64,000 nucleotides of DNA from Phycisphaerales bacterium (GTDB lineage: Bacteria; Planctomycetota; Phycisphaerae; Phycisphaerales; SM1A02): contig JAJDDB010000004.1 in NCBI GenBank assembly GCA_029260575.1, forward strand, positions 186,001 through 250,000, in the 5' to 3' direction. Made by a program: the position numbers and the translations under genes. Every line of letters starts with the position of its first letter. Position 1 is the stretch's first letter. The notes below the pieces were generated by a model. The model was given only the letters and a program-made list of their open reading frames with translations, was not told where the DNA came from and ran no database searches. Of this stretch, positions 27,568 to 36,570 are shown one piece after another.

Positions 27568-28005
27568 GACCAGAACTCCGTGAGGGAACACGGATTCTAT
27601 CCGTCACCACGAGCGAGTTTGTCCTTACGCGGGTGCCGACTCGTCGGATTGGCTGTAAACCGATTCAGCCAAACCTGAGTCAGGTCCGAATTCCGAGGAT
27701 CTAACGGTTCGAAACGGTTGGGATCGGGGAGCTTTCTGTTAACCAGCGGGTCGCCAGTTTCGAAGCTGGCGACTCGCGGTCGTTTGGGCAGGGTGACCCA
27801 ACTCCAAATTCAGCAGCGACTTGCGGCGACGTTGACGCTGCCCGGTCGTTGTCGCGCCGAAGCCTCCCGAGCCAGTGGGTCACGAGCAGGACGCGAACCG
27901 AGAGCGCTGCCCTCTCGCGTCTCTGGTTCTCTCACCTCGACCGGTTAACAGGTGGGCCAGCCATCCAGAGGACTCCCACGACGTCACCGACGATCTCTTC
28001 CCGAG
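27568..28005. other. intergenic region with palindromic repeat block
   Basis: This 438-bp gap has no convincing gene. It carries GTTGGGATCGGGGAGCTTTC at 27717-27736, CTGTTAACCAG at 27736-27746, a perfect 8-bp hairpin GTCGCCAG/CTGGCGAC at 27750-27757/27766-27773, and GGTTAACAGGT at 27943-27953. Related elements occur again on the other side of the neighbouring gene at 28.66-28.76 kb. Confidence 0.6.
27746..27773. repeat. hairpin-forming repeat unit, copy 1
   Basis: Arms 27750-27757 and 27766-27773 pair perfectly (8 bp) around the loop TTTCGAAG. The left part, 27746-27766, matches 28657-28677 at 17 of 21 positions, so this is one copy of a small repeat family. No T-run follows, so it is not an obvious terminator. 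Confidence 0.6.
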
Positions 28006-28485
28006 CTATTCCCGTGAGCCTGTCTGCCGCTGCCACAGACCCACCTGGACGCCGCCGAGAATGTAGATCGCCCAGGTACCGGTGTCGCCTTGTTCGGTAG
28101 GAGGATAGGCGATCACTGCCCCTGCTGCTTCGGCCTCCATGACGGCTTTCGCGATGTCATCAACTGCCAGATACGTCCGGATGATCGGCTGTTCGTGGTC
28201 GGCCAGCGGCGCGCGCACTGCGATCCGACTCCCGCCGGGCGCCTCCGCAACGCGGGCGCCTCCGAGATCGGCCACCCCCGGACCAAATGACAACCCGAGT
28301 ACTCGCTCGAAGGCCGCGCACTGCTCATCGACATCGCCGCACACGATCTCCACATAGTGAACCCGTGCGTCCGACCGTCCTTCCTGATTTGGCATACTCG
28401 TCGTATGGCAACCGGTGAGCAGAACGACCGCAGTCGCGAGGGTGGCCCAAGTCCACATTGTACGTCTGATCATTGCCGTCTCCAT
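28006..28485 (-). CDS. VOC (glyoxalase-like) lipoprotein
   Basis: A 159-aa protein. The N-terminus has a lipoprotein signal: MIRRTMW, a hydrophobic stretch ATLATAVVLLTGC, with Cys as the lipidation site. The mature part is a single VOC domain (VHYVEIVCGDVDEQCAAFER ... YLAVDDIAKAVMEAEAAGA). An alternative start at 28473 has GGAGA 6 nt upstream and is nearly as good. VOC domains bind metals and small molecules; here the substrate is unknown. The gene is isolated and flanked by the repeat blocks. Confidence 0.75.
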   Translation of the reverse strand: METAMIRRTMWTWATLATAVVLLTGCHTTSMPNQEGRSDARVHYVEIVCGDVDEQCAAFERVLGLSFGPGVADLGGARVAEAPGGSRIAVRAPLADHEQPIIRTYLAVDDIAKAVMEAEAAGAVIAYPPTEQGDTGTWAIYILGGVQVGLWQRQTGSRE

Positions 28486-28989
28486 ACTTCTCCCTCTGAG
28501 GCCGCAAAGTGTCGCGGGCGGCGTGAGGTGTGTCAAACGAGAGGCTGGCAACGGTTGATCTCGTCCGGTGAGGCTCCCAGCCGTCAGGCCGCCGTCCGGC
28601 TTACGCAGTCCCCGAGAATTTCGAAGGGCCCTCCATTCGGACCTCTCCGTCAGTCTGCGAGTCGCCGGTCTTGAAGCCATTGACGCTCGCCGCTCCCAAT
28701 GGCTTGAGACCGTTGGGTTCGGGGAGCTTTCCCGTATATCGCGGAATCTGACCTGTTAACCAGTTAACTGACAGCGCTGAGGCAGAGATGCCTGGGCGTT
28801 TTGTCGTAACCGGCCACCGGCAAAGGTTTACGGCGATCGTGGCAGTGGGGCGTCAAGTTTCGTTTCCGTTTCTGAGAGTTGAGGGTGCCGACCCGAACCC
28901 TTCAGGGTTACGATCGGACCCTTGAATTGAATCGCGAACTCTCGGAGTCTCAGAATGTCTATTGACGGTTACGTTAACAAGCGAGTTGT
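28486..28989. other. intergenic region with second repeat block
   Basis: This 504-bp gap lies between the VOC gene and hsdR. It holds a relative of the hairpin repeat at 28657-28677, the motif GTTGGGTTCGGGGAGCTTTC at 28712-28731 (19 of 20 identical to 27717-27736), a CCCAAtGG...CCgTTGGG dyad around 28694-28716, and ACCTGTTAACC at 28751-28761 next to CAGTTAACTG. No gene is supported. Confidence 0.6.
28712..28731 (+). repeat. 20-bp direct repeat, second copy (first at 27717-27736)
   Basis: The two copies differ at one base and lie 995 bp apart, bracketing the VOC gene. Each is close to a CTGTTAACCAG element (27736-27746 and 28753-28763). Confidence 0.65.
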
Positions 28990-31900
28990 TTAGACCGCTC
29001 GACGCTGGCTTCCCGTCTCCTCTGACTCATTGCCTTTCTTTCCGACAATCTGCTCATAGACCTCTTGCCGGAGGGTCGATTCGACAAGTCGTTGAAAATC
29101 CTTATCTCCCATGAACCGATTGAAGATGTCTTCGTTCTGTTCCATACGATCAATGAATAAGCCTTCAAGAGCCTTGCTAAAGACATACTTAAAATTGTCG
29201 ATGGTGTTAGCGGCTGCAGCTTCCTGTAGTTCTTCACTTGCAAGAGCGTCCTCCCGCACAGAATCGAGAAATAATTGGTCCGCTGGCTTGAACTCGGTTC
29301 CAAATCGCTCATTGAGCAATTCAATCAGAGTTGAAAGCTCTACTTCAACACCACCCGGTCTCCCTGTCCCGACATCGGCCGGCCCTTTCAGTTCGCCGCC
29401 CACACCCGATTGCAACGCGATGTCGCTATCTGCGATCCGCTGCAACCTATAGAACTTGAGCGCCACCTCGTCATCAAACTGATACACCGGTCCGGAATCC
29501 GGCCGTGGCAGCTTCTTCAACAGGAATCGACCATAGGCATAGAGCTTCTCAAGGTCAGAATCCTCGTAGGGAATAACCTGCGATAGAAACGAGTAAAGCC
29601 CGCGAAATGCTGTCAGGATCGCACGAAACTTTTCCTGTGCTTCCGCCTTCGCGTCCTGCCACTCATCCTCTGGCATGGTCCCTTTGACCTCATCGCGCAG
29701 CGATCTAAACCTGCCGACTGCAACATCGAGAATCGCATTCATCTTCGCATGATCGCTCGTCGACTGCTTCGCCTTACGCACGAAGAATACCCTGCAGAAC
29801 TCTTCAACCTCGTCTGTCGTGAACACACCCGAGGCCTCCAACTCTGCTTGCAGCGCGTACATGCGGGATGGGTCGGCTTCATCGCCGACCGTCGTCACTT
29901 CGTAGTAGTCCTGAAACGCCTTGAGAATCTCATCACGGTCGTTGTGAAAGTCGAGTACGAACGTATCTTCCTTACCCGCGTGCGTGCGATTAAGGCGTGA
30001 GAGGGTCTGCACCGCCTGGATGCCTGACAAGCGCTTATCGACATACATCGTGTGCAGAAGTGGCTGATCAAATCCGGTCTGAAACTTATCCGCTGCGATC
30101 AGAATCTGGTATTCCTCGGTATCGAACTGGCGGGGAATCTCTCTGCCTGCAATGCCGTTGTTCATGTTGCTCTCGGTGTAAGAGAGCGATGAATCCAAAT
30201 CATCCTGCACCGTGCCGGAGAATGCCACGAGCGTATCAATATCGGTGTAACCCTTTTCGCTGATGTATGCATCGAACTTCTGTTTGTAGCGCACCGCGTG
30301 CAAGCGTGAGCCGGTCACCACCATCGCTTTGGCTTTGCCGCCGATCTTGTGGCGTGTGTGCGTGCGGAAGTGTTCGACCATCACCTGCACCTTCTGCTCC
30401 AGGTTGTGCGGGTGCATCTGCATGAACCTCGCCAGCGCCTGCGCTGCCTTGCGCTTCTCGACTTGCGGGTCATCTTCTGCCTGTTTGATCAGCCCGAAGT
30501 AGGTCTTGTAGGTTGTGTAATTCTTGAGCACATCGAGTATGAATCCCTCCTCAATCGCCTGCCGCATGGAATAGAGGTGAAACGCAACCGGCTTTCCTTC
30601 ACCCCCATGCACTCCAAACACTTCGAGTGTCTTGTGTTTGGGCGTGGCGGTGAACGCAAAGAAACTAATGTTCGGCTGCCTGGGCCGCTTCTTCATTTCC
30701 TTGATAATCGCTTCCTGATAATCCTCCAGTTCCTCTGCCTCGGCCTGTTCTCTGGCCTTGGCTTTGATTTCATCCGCTGCCAGCACGGCCTTGAGCTCCG
30801 CTGCAGTCTCGCCCGATTGTGATGAGTGCGCTTCATCCACAATCACCGCAAAGCGTTTGCCGGGCAGCGTGGGTGCATCCTCATCGGGCAAGGGCAACCC
30901 CTGTGCTTTGGCCTCTTCCTCTGCCTGTTTACGAATCTGGTCGGTCACATATGGAAACTTCTGGAGTGTGGTGATGATGATCGGCACGCCGCCGCGCAGG
31001 GCTGCTGCGAGCTGGGCAGTGTTTTCATCGATCTTCTGCACCACACCATGTTTGTGCTCAAACTGATAAATCGTGTCTTGCAACTGCTGATCGAGAACGA
31101 CGCGGTCGGTAATCACCACGACTGAATCAAAGATCTTCTTGTCATGTTCATCGTGGAGAAACGCGAGACGATGGGCGAGCCAGCCGATCGAGTTGCTCTT
31201 GCCGCTGCCTGCTGAGTGCTGAATCAGATAGTTCTGGCCAGGCCCGCGATATCGGGCATCGTGTTCGAGTTTGCGCACCGCATCAAGCTGGTGGTAGCGC
31301 GGGAAGATCATTGTTTCCTTCTTGATTAACCTTCCGCCAACTCGCCGCTCCTTCACTTCGAGGTGCAGGAATCGCGAGAGAATGTCCATGAGCGAATCAC
31401 GCTGCCACACTTCTTCCCACAGATACCACGTGCGGTGCTTGCCGATGCGCTCAGGGTTACCAGCCCCAGTTCCATTTAGCCCTGAGCCAAGATTGAACGG
31501 CAGAAAGAATGTGCCCGGCCCTTTGAGCTGTGTGGTCATGAACACCCAGTCGGGGTCGAGCGCAAAGTGAACAATCGCGCGTTTCTTGAACAGAAAGATC
31601 AATTCGCGCGGGTCGCGATCATGCATGTACTGATGCCGGGCATGATTCACATTCTGCCCCGTCATCGGGTTCTTGAGTTCTGCGGTGACGATGGGCAGGC
31701 CGTTGAGCGACAGCAGCAGATCAATCGAGTTTTCGTTCTTGGCCGAATACTTCACCTGCCGCGTGACGGTGAGGATGTTCGACTCGTACAGCGCGAGCGT
31801 ATCGGGGTTCAGGGCGTGGGCTGGCCTGAAGTATGCAATCGAAAACTGTTTGCCGAAGCACTTGAAGCCATGTCGCAGACAATCGAGCAGGCCGCGCGCT

Positions 31901-32142
31901 GGGGCGTCAAGCACCTTGCACAGTTCATCGATGAAGATTTCTTCCGTAGCAGAGCCATGCAGTTTTTCGATCGCTGCCCAGTTGGCTGCTTGCGTTTGTT
32001 TTATGAACGTAATGAGGATGGTCGGGTCGAGTGCGCGTTCACGATCGAAGTTAATCGGATTGCCGCTGATGTAGCCGCCACTTCTGAGGAGATGGTCTTC
32101 GATGGCGGTTTCGAAGGATAGTTCTTTGTAGGCATCACTCAT
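28990..32142 (-). CDS. hsdR: type I restriction enzyme R subunit
   Basis: A 1050-aa motor and nuclease subunit that translocates unmodified DNA and cuts it at a distance. The N-terminal nuclease core has NSIDLLLSLNGLPIVTAELK (Asp and E-L-K). The SF2 helicase part shows QHSAGSGKSNS (Walker A) and VDEAHSSQSG (DEAH box), then a FTATPKH motif. Length is normal. It is the last gene of the minus-strand hsdM-hsdS-hsdR operon, 28 nt after hsdS. No frameshift is visible. Confidence 0.95.
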   Translation of the reverse strand: MSDAYKELSFETAIEDHLLRSGGYISGNPINFDRERALDPTILITFIKQTQAANWAAIEKLHGSATEEIFIDELCKVLDAPARGLLDCLRHGFKCFGKQFSIAYFRPAHALNPDTLALYESNILTVTRQVKYSAKNENSIDLLLSLNGLPIVTAELKNPMTGQNVNHARHQYMHDRDPRELIFLFKKRAIVHFALDPDWVFMTTQLKGPGTFFLPFNLGSGLNGTGAGNPERIGKHRTWYLWEEVWQRDSLMDILSRFLHLEVKERRVGGRLIKKETMIFPRYHQLDAVRKLEHDARYRGPGQNYLIQHSAGSGKSNSIGWLAHRLAFLHDEHDKKIFDSVVVITDRVVLDQQLQDTIYQFEHKHGVVQKIDENTAQLAAALRGGVPIIITTLQKFPYVTDQIRKQAEEEAKAQGLPLPDEDAPTLPGKRFAVIVDEAHSSQSGETAAELKAVLAADEIKAKAREQAEAEELEDYQEAIIKEMKKRPRQPNISFFAFTATPKHKTLEVFGVHGGEGKPVAFHLYSMRQAIEEGFILDVLKNYTTYKTYFGLIKQAEDDPQVEKRKAAQALARFMQMHPHNLEQKVQVMVEHFRTHTRHKIGGKAKAMVVTGSRLHAVRYKQKFDAYISEKGYTDIDTLVAFSGTVQDDLDSSLSYTESNMNNGIAGREIPRQFDTEEYQILIAADKFQTGFDQPLLHTMYVDKRLSGIQAVQTLSRLNRTHAGKEDTFVLDFHNDRDEILKAFQDYYEVTTVGDEADPSRMYALQAELEASGVFTTDEVEEFCRVFFVRKAKQSTSDHAKMNAILDVAVGRFRSLRDEVKGTMPEDEWQDAKAEAQEKFRAILTAFRGLYSFLSQVIPYEDSDLEKLYAYGRFLLKKLPRPDSGPVYQFDDEVALKFYRLQRIADSDIALQSGVGGELKGPADVGTGRPGGVEVELSTLIELLNERFGTEFKPADQLFLDSVREDALASEELQEAAAANTIDNFKYVFSKALEGLFIDRMEQNEDIFNRFMGDKDFQRLVESTLRQEVYEQIVGKKGNESEETGSQRRAV

Positions 32143-32170
32143 TACGCGGTTCTCACTCGGTCATCGATCG

Positions 32171-34168
32171 TCATGTAAAGAGATCAGGTTGGCGGGTTGG
32201 TTTGCCGAAGCCGCGCGGGATCAATGGACTTTTCTCAAGTTTGCGAAGATCGCTTTGCCAAGCGAGCAGTGATCGTTCTGCTTTCTTCGGGTGCCATCGC
32301 ACCAGGACTTCCTCAAGGATGGCATCGTGCGACGGTTCGAGACCAAGAATAAGAAGGTCGTTCCACGCGCAGTAAAGTGTCGCGTACGACTCACATTGTT
32401 CGCGCGACTTGTGTTGCATGAAAATGAGAACTTCGTCAATTCGCTGCATGCGTGTGCCATACAACGAATCGAATGTATGTCGATGGTGACCTGCATGATC
32501 GAGCTCGTGATAGCTGTACCCTTCATCTGTGCTGCCAGTCTCTTCAAACCACCCTCGCTCTTGCGCAACGCCATTGGCACGTTCGATTAGGTCGAGATCG
32601 CGTGGCCCAGCAGCATCGCGTACAAAGTCAGCGTTCAGTTCATCGAGTTCAGCATGATAATGACAGAGGCATGTTGCCTTGTGCCGTTTGGTGCGCCTCA
32701 AAGTGCCCTCAGCATTGAATCGTGCAACAATCTCGGCATCGAGAACTGCTGCGGCTGTACCCGATGCCACAGAGTCGATGGTCGTGATGGCTGGTGCAAC
32801 CGCGCTTGAGCGCACATCAATCTTCCCCGTGACCGCAGCAGAGATTAAGGCGGAACGGTACTCGGTGAGATGGGTGATGGCGGCGTCTGCGAGGGCTGTT
32901 GAGTTGTTGAGGCGCCGGGATTCGGAATCAAGCCGCGCCGCGATTTCGTCCTGCTCAGGTCGCGGTGGGAACGGAAAGCGGTAGACGCGAAGTTTCTCGC
33001 CGGTCAGGTGCGGAATGGTATTGGGGTTTCCCCCGGAAACGAAAACGTTTCCGTGCGCTCCCGTGTGCATGATGTAGAACAGGAACCGAGGGTTGTCTCG
33101 TTCCGGATCGCGCGGTCGGAGCCGATGAAGTGCCTTCTGGAAACCGCATCTCGGTAACTGTCCTTGCCAGAAGGCAGCACGGCCGACCTCGCCGCCCTCG
33201 CATACGACCAAGTCGCCATGCGTCAGAGTGAACCGTTCATACTGACGCTCCTCAATGTCCATTTCTGGAAGATCGTCGGTGTTGATCGAATCCCATTGTA
33301 CGTCGATGTTCCGCAGGTACGGTACCAAGTGCGATCGCGTGATCTTCTTTTCGTCGAGCATCTTGCCAAGTTCGACGCGGTACCGAGAGTAAAACGGTGG
33401 CACTTCCCAATGCTCCGGCACATCGCCGAGCCAGTCGATGCCGGATGGTTTCATTCTTGCATTGGGGTTGAGGCCTTTGGTGACTGCGTGGCTGATGAGT
33501 GCGGTTCGTTTTTCCTTGAGCAGTTCAATGAGTCGCCGCTTCTTATCGATGAGCGAATCGATCTTCCCCGTCTCCCGCCGCAAAAACGCCGCGATACTTT
33601 GTTGTTCGGCGAAGGGGGGCACGGGGAACATCGCGCTCGTCAAGCCGTCGCGCGGAATGCCGAAACGTGTGACGCCGTTCGCTCGCACGCGAAACTGGTC
33701 GCGAATCGCATGCGACAGAAACGCTCGGAACAGGTACTCCCCGTCCGATTGCCCGGCATGGGGACGGATGAGAGCAAGGTGGTATCCGCACAGGACATCA
33801 TCAAACTCCTGATCGACGCATGCAGGCACTGCGATGTCGTCCCATGCTTCGGAATCCTTCGTGACGATCACATCGCCGGGCTGGAGACTGAATCGCTTGA
33901 TCTTGTCGCTCGATGCACTCGCGGCCATGAAGTTGATGTCGTCGGTTATGTAGTCGTTGTAGTACACATCGACGTAGTTGCAGAGCCGGACCGCGTCTTC
34001 ATCTTCGGCGGTCTTCTTATCGACATTGCTGTTGCGAACGTCAGCGATGTGCTTGAGTTTGCGCACTTCCCAATGTTCCGGCACATGGCCGAGCCATTCC
34101 ACACCACTGGGTTTGTAGTATGGGTATGGCTGGAAGCGTTGGGTGGTGGTGGTTGCGGTGGTGGTCAC
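32171..34168 (-). CDS. hsdS: type I restriction specificity subunit with C-terminal extension
   Basis: A 665-aa protein that selects the DNA target. Two target-recognition halves are seen, each starting with a PSG.(E/D)WLG.VPEHWEV motif (residues about 15-35 and 240-260), with long helical spacers ending in EKRTALISHAVTKGL and TEYRSALISAAVTGK. The HsdS part ends near residue 450; usual length is 400-480. Residues about 470-665 form a further His-rich helical domain (for example EQCESYATLYCAWNDLLILG) that I do not recognise. The 3' end of hsdM overlaps its start by 4 nt. Confidence 0.92.
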   Translation of the reverse strand: MTTTATTTTQRFQPYPYYKPSGVEWLGHVPEHWEVRKLKHIADVRNSNVDKKTAEDEDAVRLCNYVDVYYNDYITDDINFMAASASSDKIKRFSLQPGDVIVTKDSEAWDDIAVPACVDQEFDDVLCGYHLALIRPHAGQSDGEYLFRAFLSHAIRDQFRVRANGVTRFGIPRDGLTSAMFPVPPFAEQQSIAAFLRRETGKIDSLIDKKRRLIELLKEKRTALISHAVTKGLNPNARMKPSGIDWLGDVPEHWEVPPFYSRYRVELGKMLDEKKITRSHLVPYLRNIDVQWDSINTDDLPEMDIEERQYERFTLTHGDLVVCEGGEVGRAAFWQGQLPRCGFQKALHRLRPRDPERDNPRFLFYIMHTGAHGNVFVSGGNPNTIPHLTGEKLRVYRFPFPPRPEQDEIAARLDSESRRLNNSTALADAAITHLTEYRSALISAAVTGKIDVRSSAVAPAITTIDSVASGTAAAVLDAEIVARFNAEGTLRRTKRHKATCLCHYHAELDELNADFVRDAAGPRDLDLIERANGVAQERGWFEETGSTDEGYSYHELDHAGHHRHTFDSLYGTRMQRIDEVLIFMQHKSREQCESYATLYCAWNDLLILGLEPSHDAILEEVLVRWHPKKAERSLLAWQSDLRKLEKSPLIPRGFGKPTRQPDLFT

Positions 34169-36291
34169 GAGGCGATGACCTGACGGAGTTCTGTGATGAT
34201 GGCTGTTTCGAGGGCTGCGATTTCTGCTTCGATCTCGTTCAGTGGCCGAGGTGGCTGATAGATGTAGAAGTGGCGATTGAGGGGGATTTCGTAGCCGACG
34301 AGGCCCACGAGGCCGTCTTTGTGGTCGAGTTTGGTGCGGTCGATCCAGGCGTCTGCGACGAACGGCTGCACCTCGCGTGCGAAGTAGGTGTCTATATCCT
34401 CGGCGAATGGGACGTATTCGTAATCGCGCAGATCGGTGTCGGCCTCGGGGTGGCCGTCTTTGTCCAGGCAGATCGCAGCGTTGTCATCACGTTCGCCGAG
34501 TGCTTTGACGATGGCCTTCTTGAGCGGGGCACTGAGTGTGGTGGCGGGGCTGGACTTTTTGCAGGCTGCTGCGAGGTCCTTGAGGAACTCCTTGCGGTCC
34601 ATCCATATGTGATTCAACTCCAGCGATTGCAGCAGTTCAACGATCTGATCCTGTTGCGTTGTACCTTCTGTTTCGGCAGCTGCTTTGGCCTTTTTGTCCT
34701 TCTTCTTGCTGACCGCGAGATTCCTGAACGCAGTGATCTCGCGGAGGGCTTCAATGCCTTCTACCGTGACCTGAAATTTCAGGCGGAGCGGCCGTTCGAT
34801 AGTGATCTTGCGGTAGGCGAAGTCGGTGTTGTCGAAGATTTTGCTCGCGATGACGGTTTTGGTATCGCCGTTGGATTGCACCGTGCGCGAATCTTCGTGC
34901 TTAAACTCGCCATAGACCTGGGTGAGTTCGGCGATGTGGTCAGGGAGGTTAGGTTCATCTTCCGTTGGTTCGCCGATGCGGTTGCGTTTGTCGCCGAGCG
35001 ACTTGCGCATCTTGAGGTAGAACTCGACAGCATTGATGAGCTGCACTTTGCCTGTGCGGTGAGCGGCTTTGCGGTTGGTAACGATCCAGATGTAGGTGAA
35101 TATGCCGGTGTTGTAAAAGAGTTGGTTGGGGAGTGCGATGATGGCATCAAGCCAGTCATTTTCGATGATCCACCTGCGGATTTCTGATTCGCCTGAGCCT
35201 GCATCGCCAGTGAAAAGTGGTGAGCCGTTGAAGACGATCGCAATGCGCGAGCCATTCTTGTCCGTGTCTTTTCGTTTGGAGAGCATGTGTTGCAGGAAGA
35301 GGAATGAGCCATCGTTGATACGTGGTGTGCCGGCGCCGAAGCGGCCTGCGTAACCATCGTTGGCGTGTTCTGCCTCGACTTTGTCTTTCTCGGGCTTCCA
35401 TTCCACGCCGAACGGTGGGTTGGCGAGCATGTAGTCGAACTTTTCGCGAGGAAAGCCATCTTCCGTTTCGCCATCGCCGAGAACATCGCCAAAAACAATG
35501 TGTTCAATGGAGTGGCCTTTGACAAGCATGTCTGAGCCGCAGATGGCGTAGGACTCGTCGTTGTAATCCTGGCCGAAGATTTCTGGGCGTGTGTCCGGGT
35601 AATACTCGTGAAGGTAATCTTCCGCTGTTGCGAGCATGCCGCCGGTGCCGCACGTTGGGTCGTAGATTGATGGGGCGAAGCCCTTCTTGATGAGGCGGTC
35701 ACCATCGCCCGTGAAAAGGATATTCACCATGAGGTGAATGACTTCACGCGGTGTGAAGTGATCGCCTGCGGTTTCGTTGGCATCTTCGTTGTACTTGCGG
35801 ATGAGGTCTTCGAAGATGTAGCCCATTTCCTGTGGCGGCACCCTGTTGGGGTGGAAGTCAATCTTCGCAAACTCCTGCATAATCAGGTAGAGGCGATTAG
35901 CTTTGTCGAGTTTCTCGATCTGCTCGTGGAATTTGAAATGATCGAGAATTGTGCGTGCCTTCGGTGAGAAGGACTGCATGTACTTGGTGAGGTTGGCGGC
36001 GAGATTGTTGGGGTCAGCAGCGAGCGAAGTGAAGTCGAGCTTGCTGGTGTTGTGAAACTGCTGACCTGCGACCTTGTTGAGAATCTTCTCGCGGGCCTCA
36101 TCAGGCTTGTCTTTGTGTTTGGCTGCGGCGTCGAGCACCTTCGCTCGCGTTGGCGCGAGGACGCAGTCGAGGCGGCGGAGGACGGTCATAGGGAGGACGA
36201 CTTTGCCGTATTGATTGGGCTTGTAGGGCCCGCGCAATAGGTTCGCAATCGCGAAAATGAAGTTGACCTTATCACTAAACTGCGACTTCAT
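34165..36291 (-). CDS. hsdM: type I restriction-modification methyltransferase subunit
   Basis: A 708-aa N6-adenine methyltransferase. The SAM-binding motif is YDPTCGTGGMLA and the catalytic motif is LANPPFGVEW. The N-terminal helical HsdM domain reads KVNFIFAIANLLRGPYKPNQ. It is somewhat longer than the common 500-aa HsdM because of a C-terminal part (about 500-708) with a Lys-rich spacer. It leads the operon and overlaps hsdS by 4 nt. With HsdS it modifies host DNA and with HsdR restricts foreign DNA. Confidence 0.95.
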   Translation of the reverse strand: MKSQFSDKVNFIFAIANLLRGPYKPNQYGKVVLPMTVLRRLDCVLAPTRAKVLDAAAKHKDKPDEAREKILNKVAGQQFHNTSKLDFTSLAADPNNLAANLTKYMQSFSPKARTILDHFKFHEQIEKLDKANRLYLIMQEFAKIDFHPNRVPPQEMGYIFEDLIRKYNEDANETAGDHFTPREVIHLMVNILFTGDGDRLIKKGFAPSIYDPTCGTGGMLATAEDYLHEYYPDTRPEIFGQDYNDESYAICGSDMLVKGHSIEHIVFGDVLGDGETEDGFPREKFDYMLANPPFGVEWKPEKDKVEAEHANDGYAGRFGAGTPRINDGSFLFLQHMLSKRKDTDKNGSRIAIVFNGSPLFTGDAGSGESEIRRWIIENDWLDAIIALPNQLFYNTGIFTYIWIVTNRKAAHRTGKVQLINAVEFYLKMRKSLGDKRNRIGEPTEDEPNLPDHIAELTQVYGEFKHEDSRTVQSNGDTKTVIASKIFDNTDFAYRKITIERPLRLKFQVTVEGIEALREITAFRNLAVSKKKDKKAKAAAETEGTTQQDQIVELLQSLELNHIWMDRKEFLKDLAAACKKSSPATTLSAPLKKAIVKALGERDDNAAICLDKDGHPEADTDLRDYEYVPFAEDIDTYFAREVQPFVADAWIDRTKLDHKDGLVGLVGYEIPLNRHFYIYQPPRPLNEIEAEIAALETAIITELRQVIAS

Positions 36292-36570
36292 TGATCACCC
36301 TCAACGTTGGATCGTCATCCTGACAGGACCAACCTGCATGATATAGCTGGGCGGGTCGTTCGTGCCAGAATCTGGAAACGAGCAACGTCAGGGTGCCGGC
36401 ACGCCGAATGTGGAAAGCCGGTCCGAAGGGGCCACACTCCGCAGCAACAAATGCCAGAATCCCTAGCATTCAAGTGCTATGCAAGTATGGGCTGGTCGTC
36501 TTCAGCATCGCTCACTTGAGCAATGATGATTGTTGCATGTAGATGACAGTTTTGAATACGAGGTAAACAA

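Noticed and set aside
27690-28763. Integron attC sites and a gene cassette around the VOC gene
   Set aside because: Some RYYYAAC- or GTTRRRY-like cores are present but the spacing is about 20 bp instead of 57-141 bp, and no integron integrase is seen.
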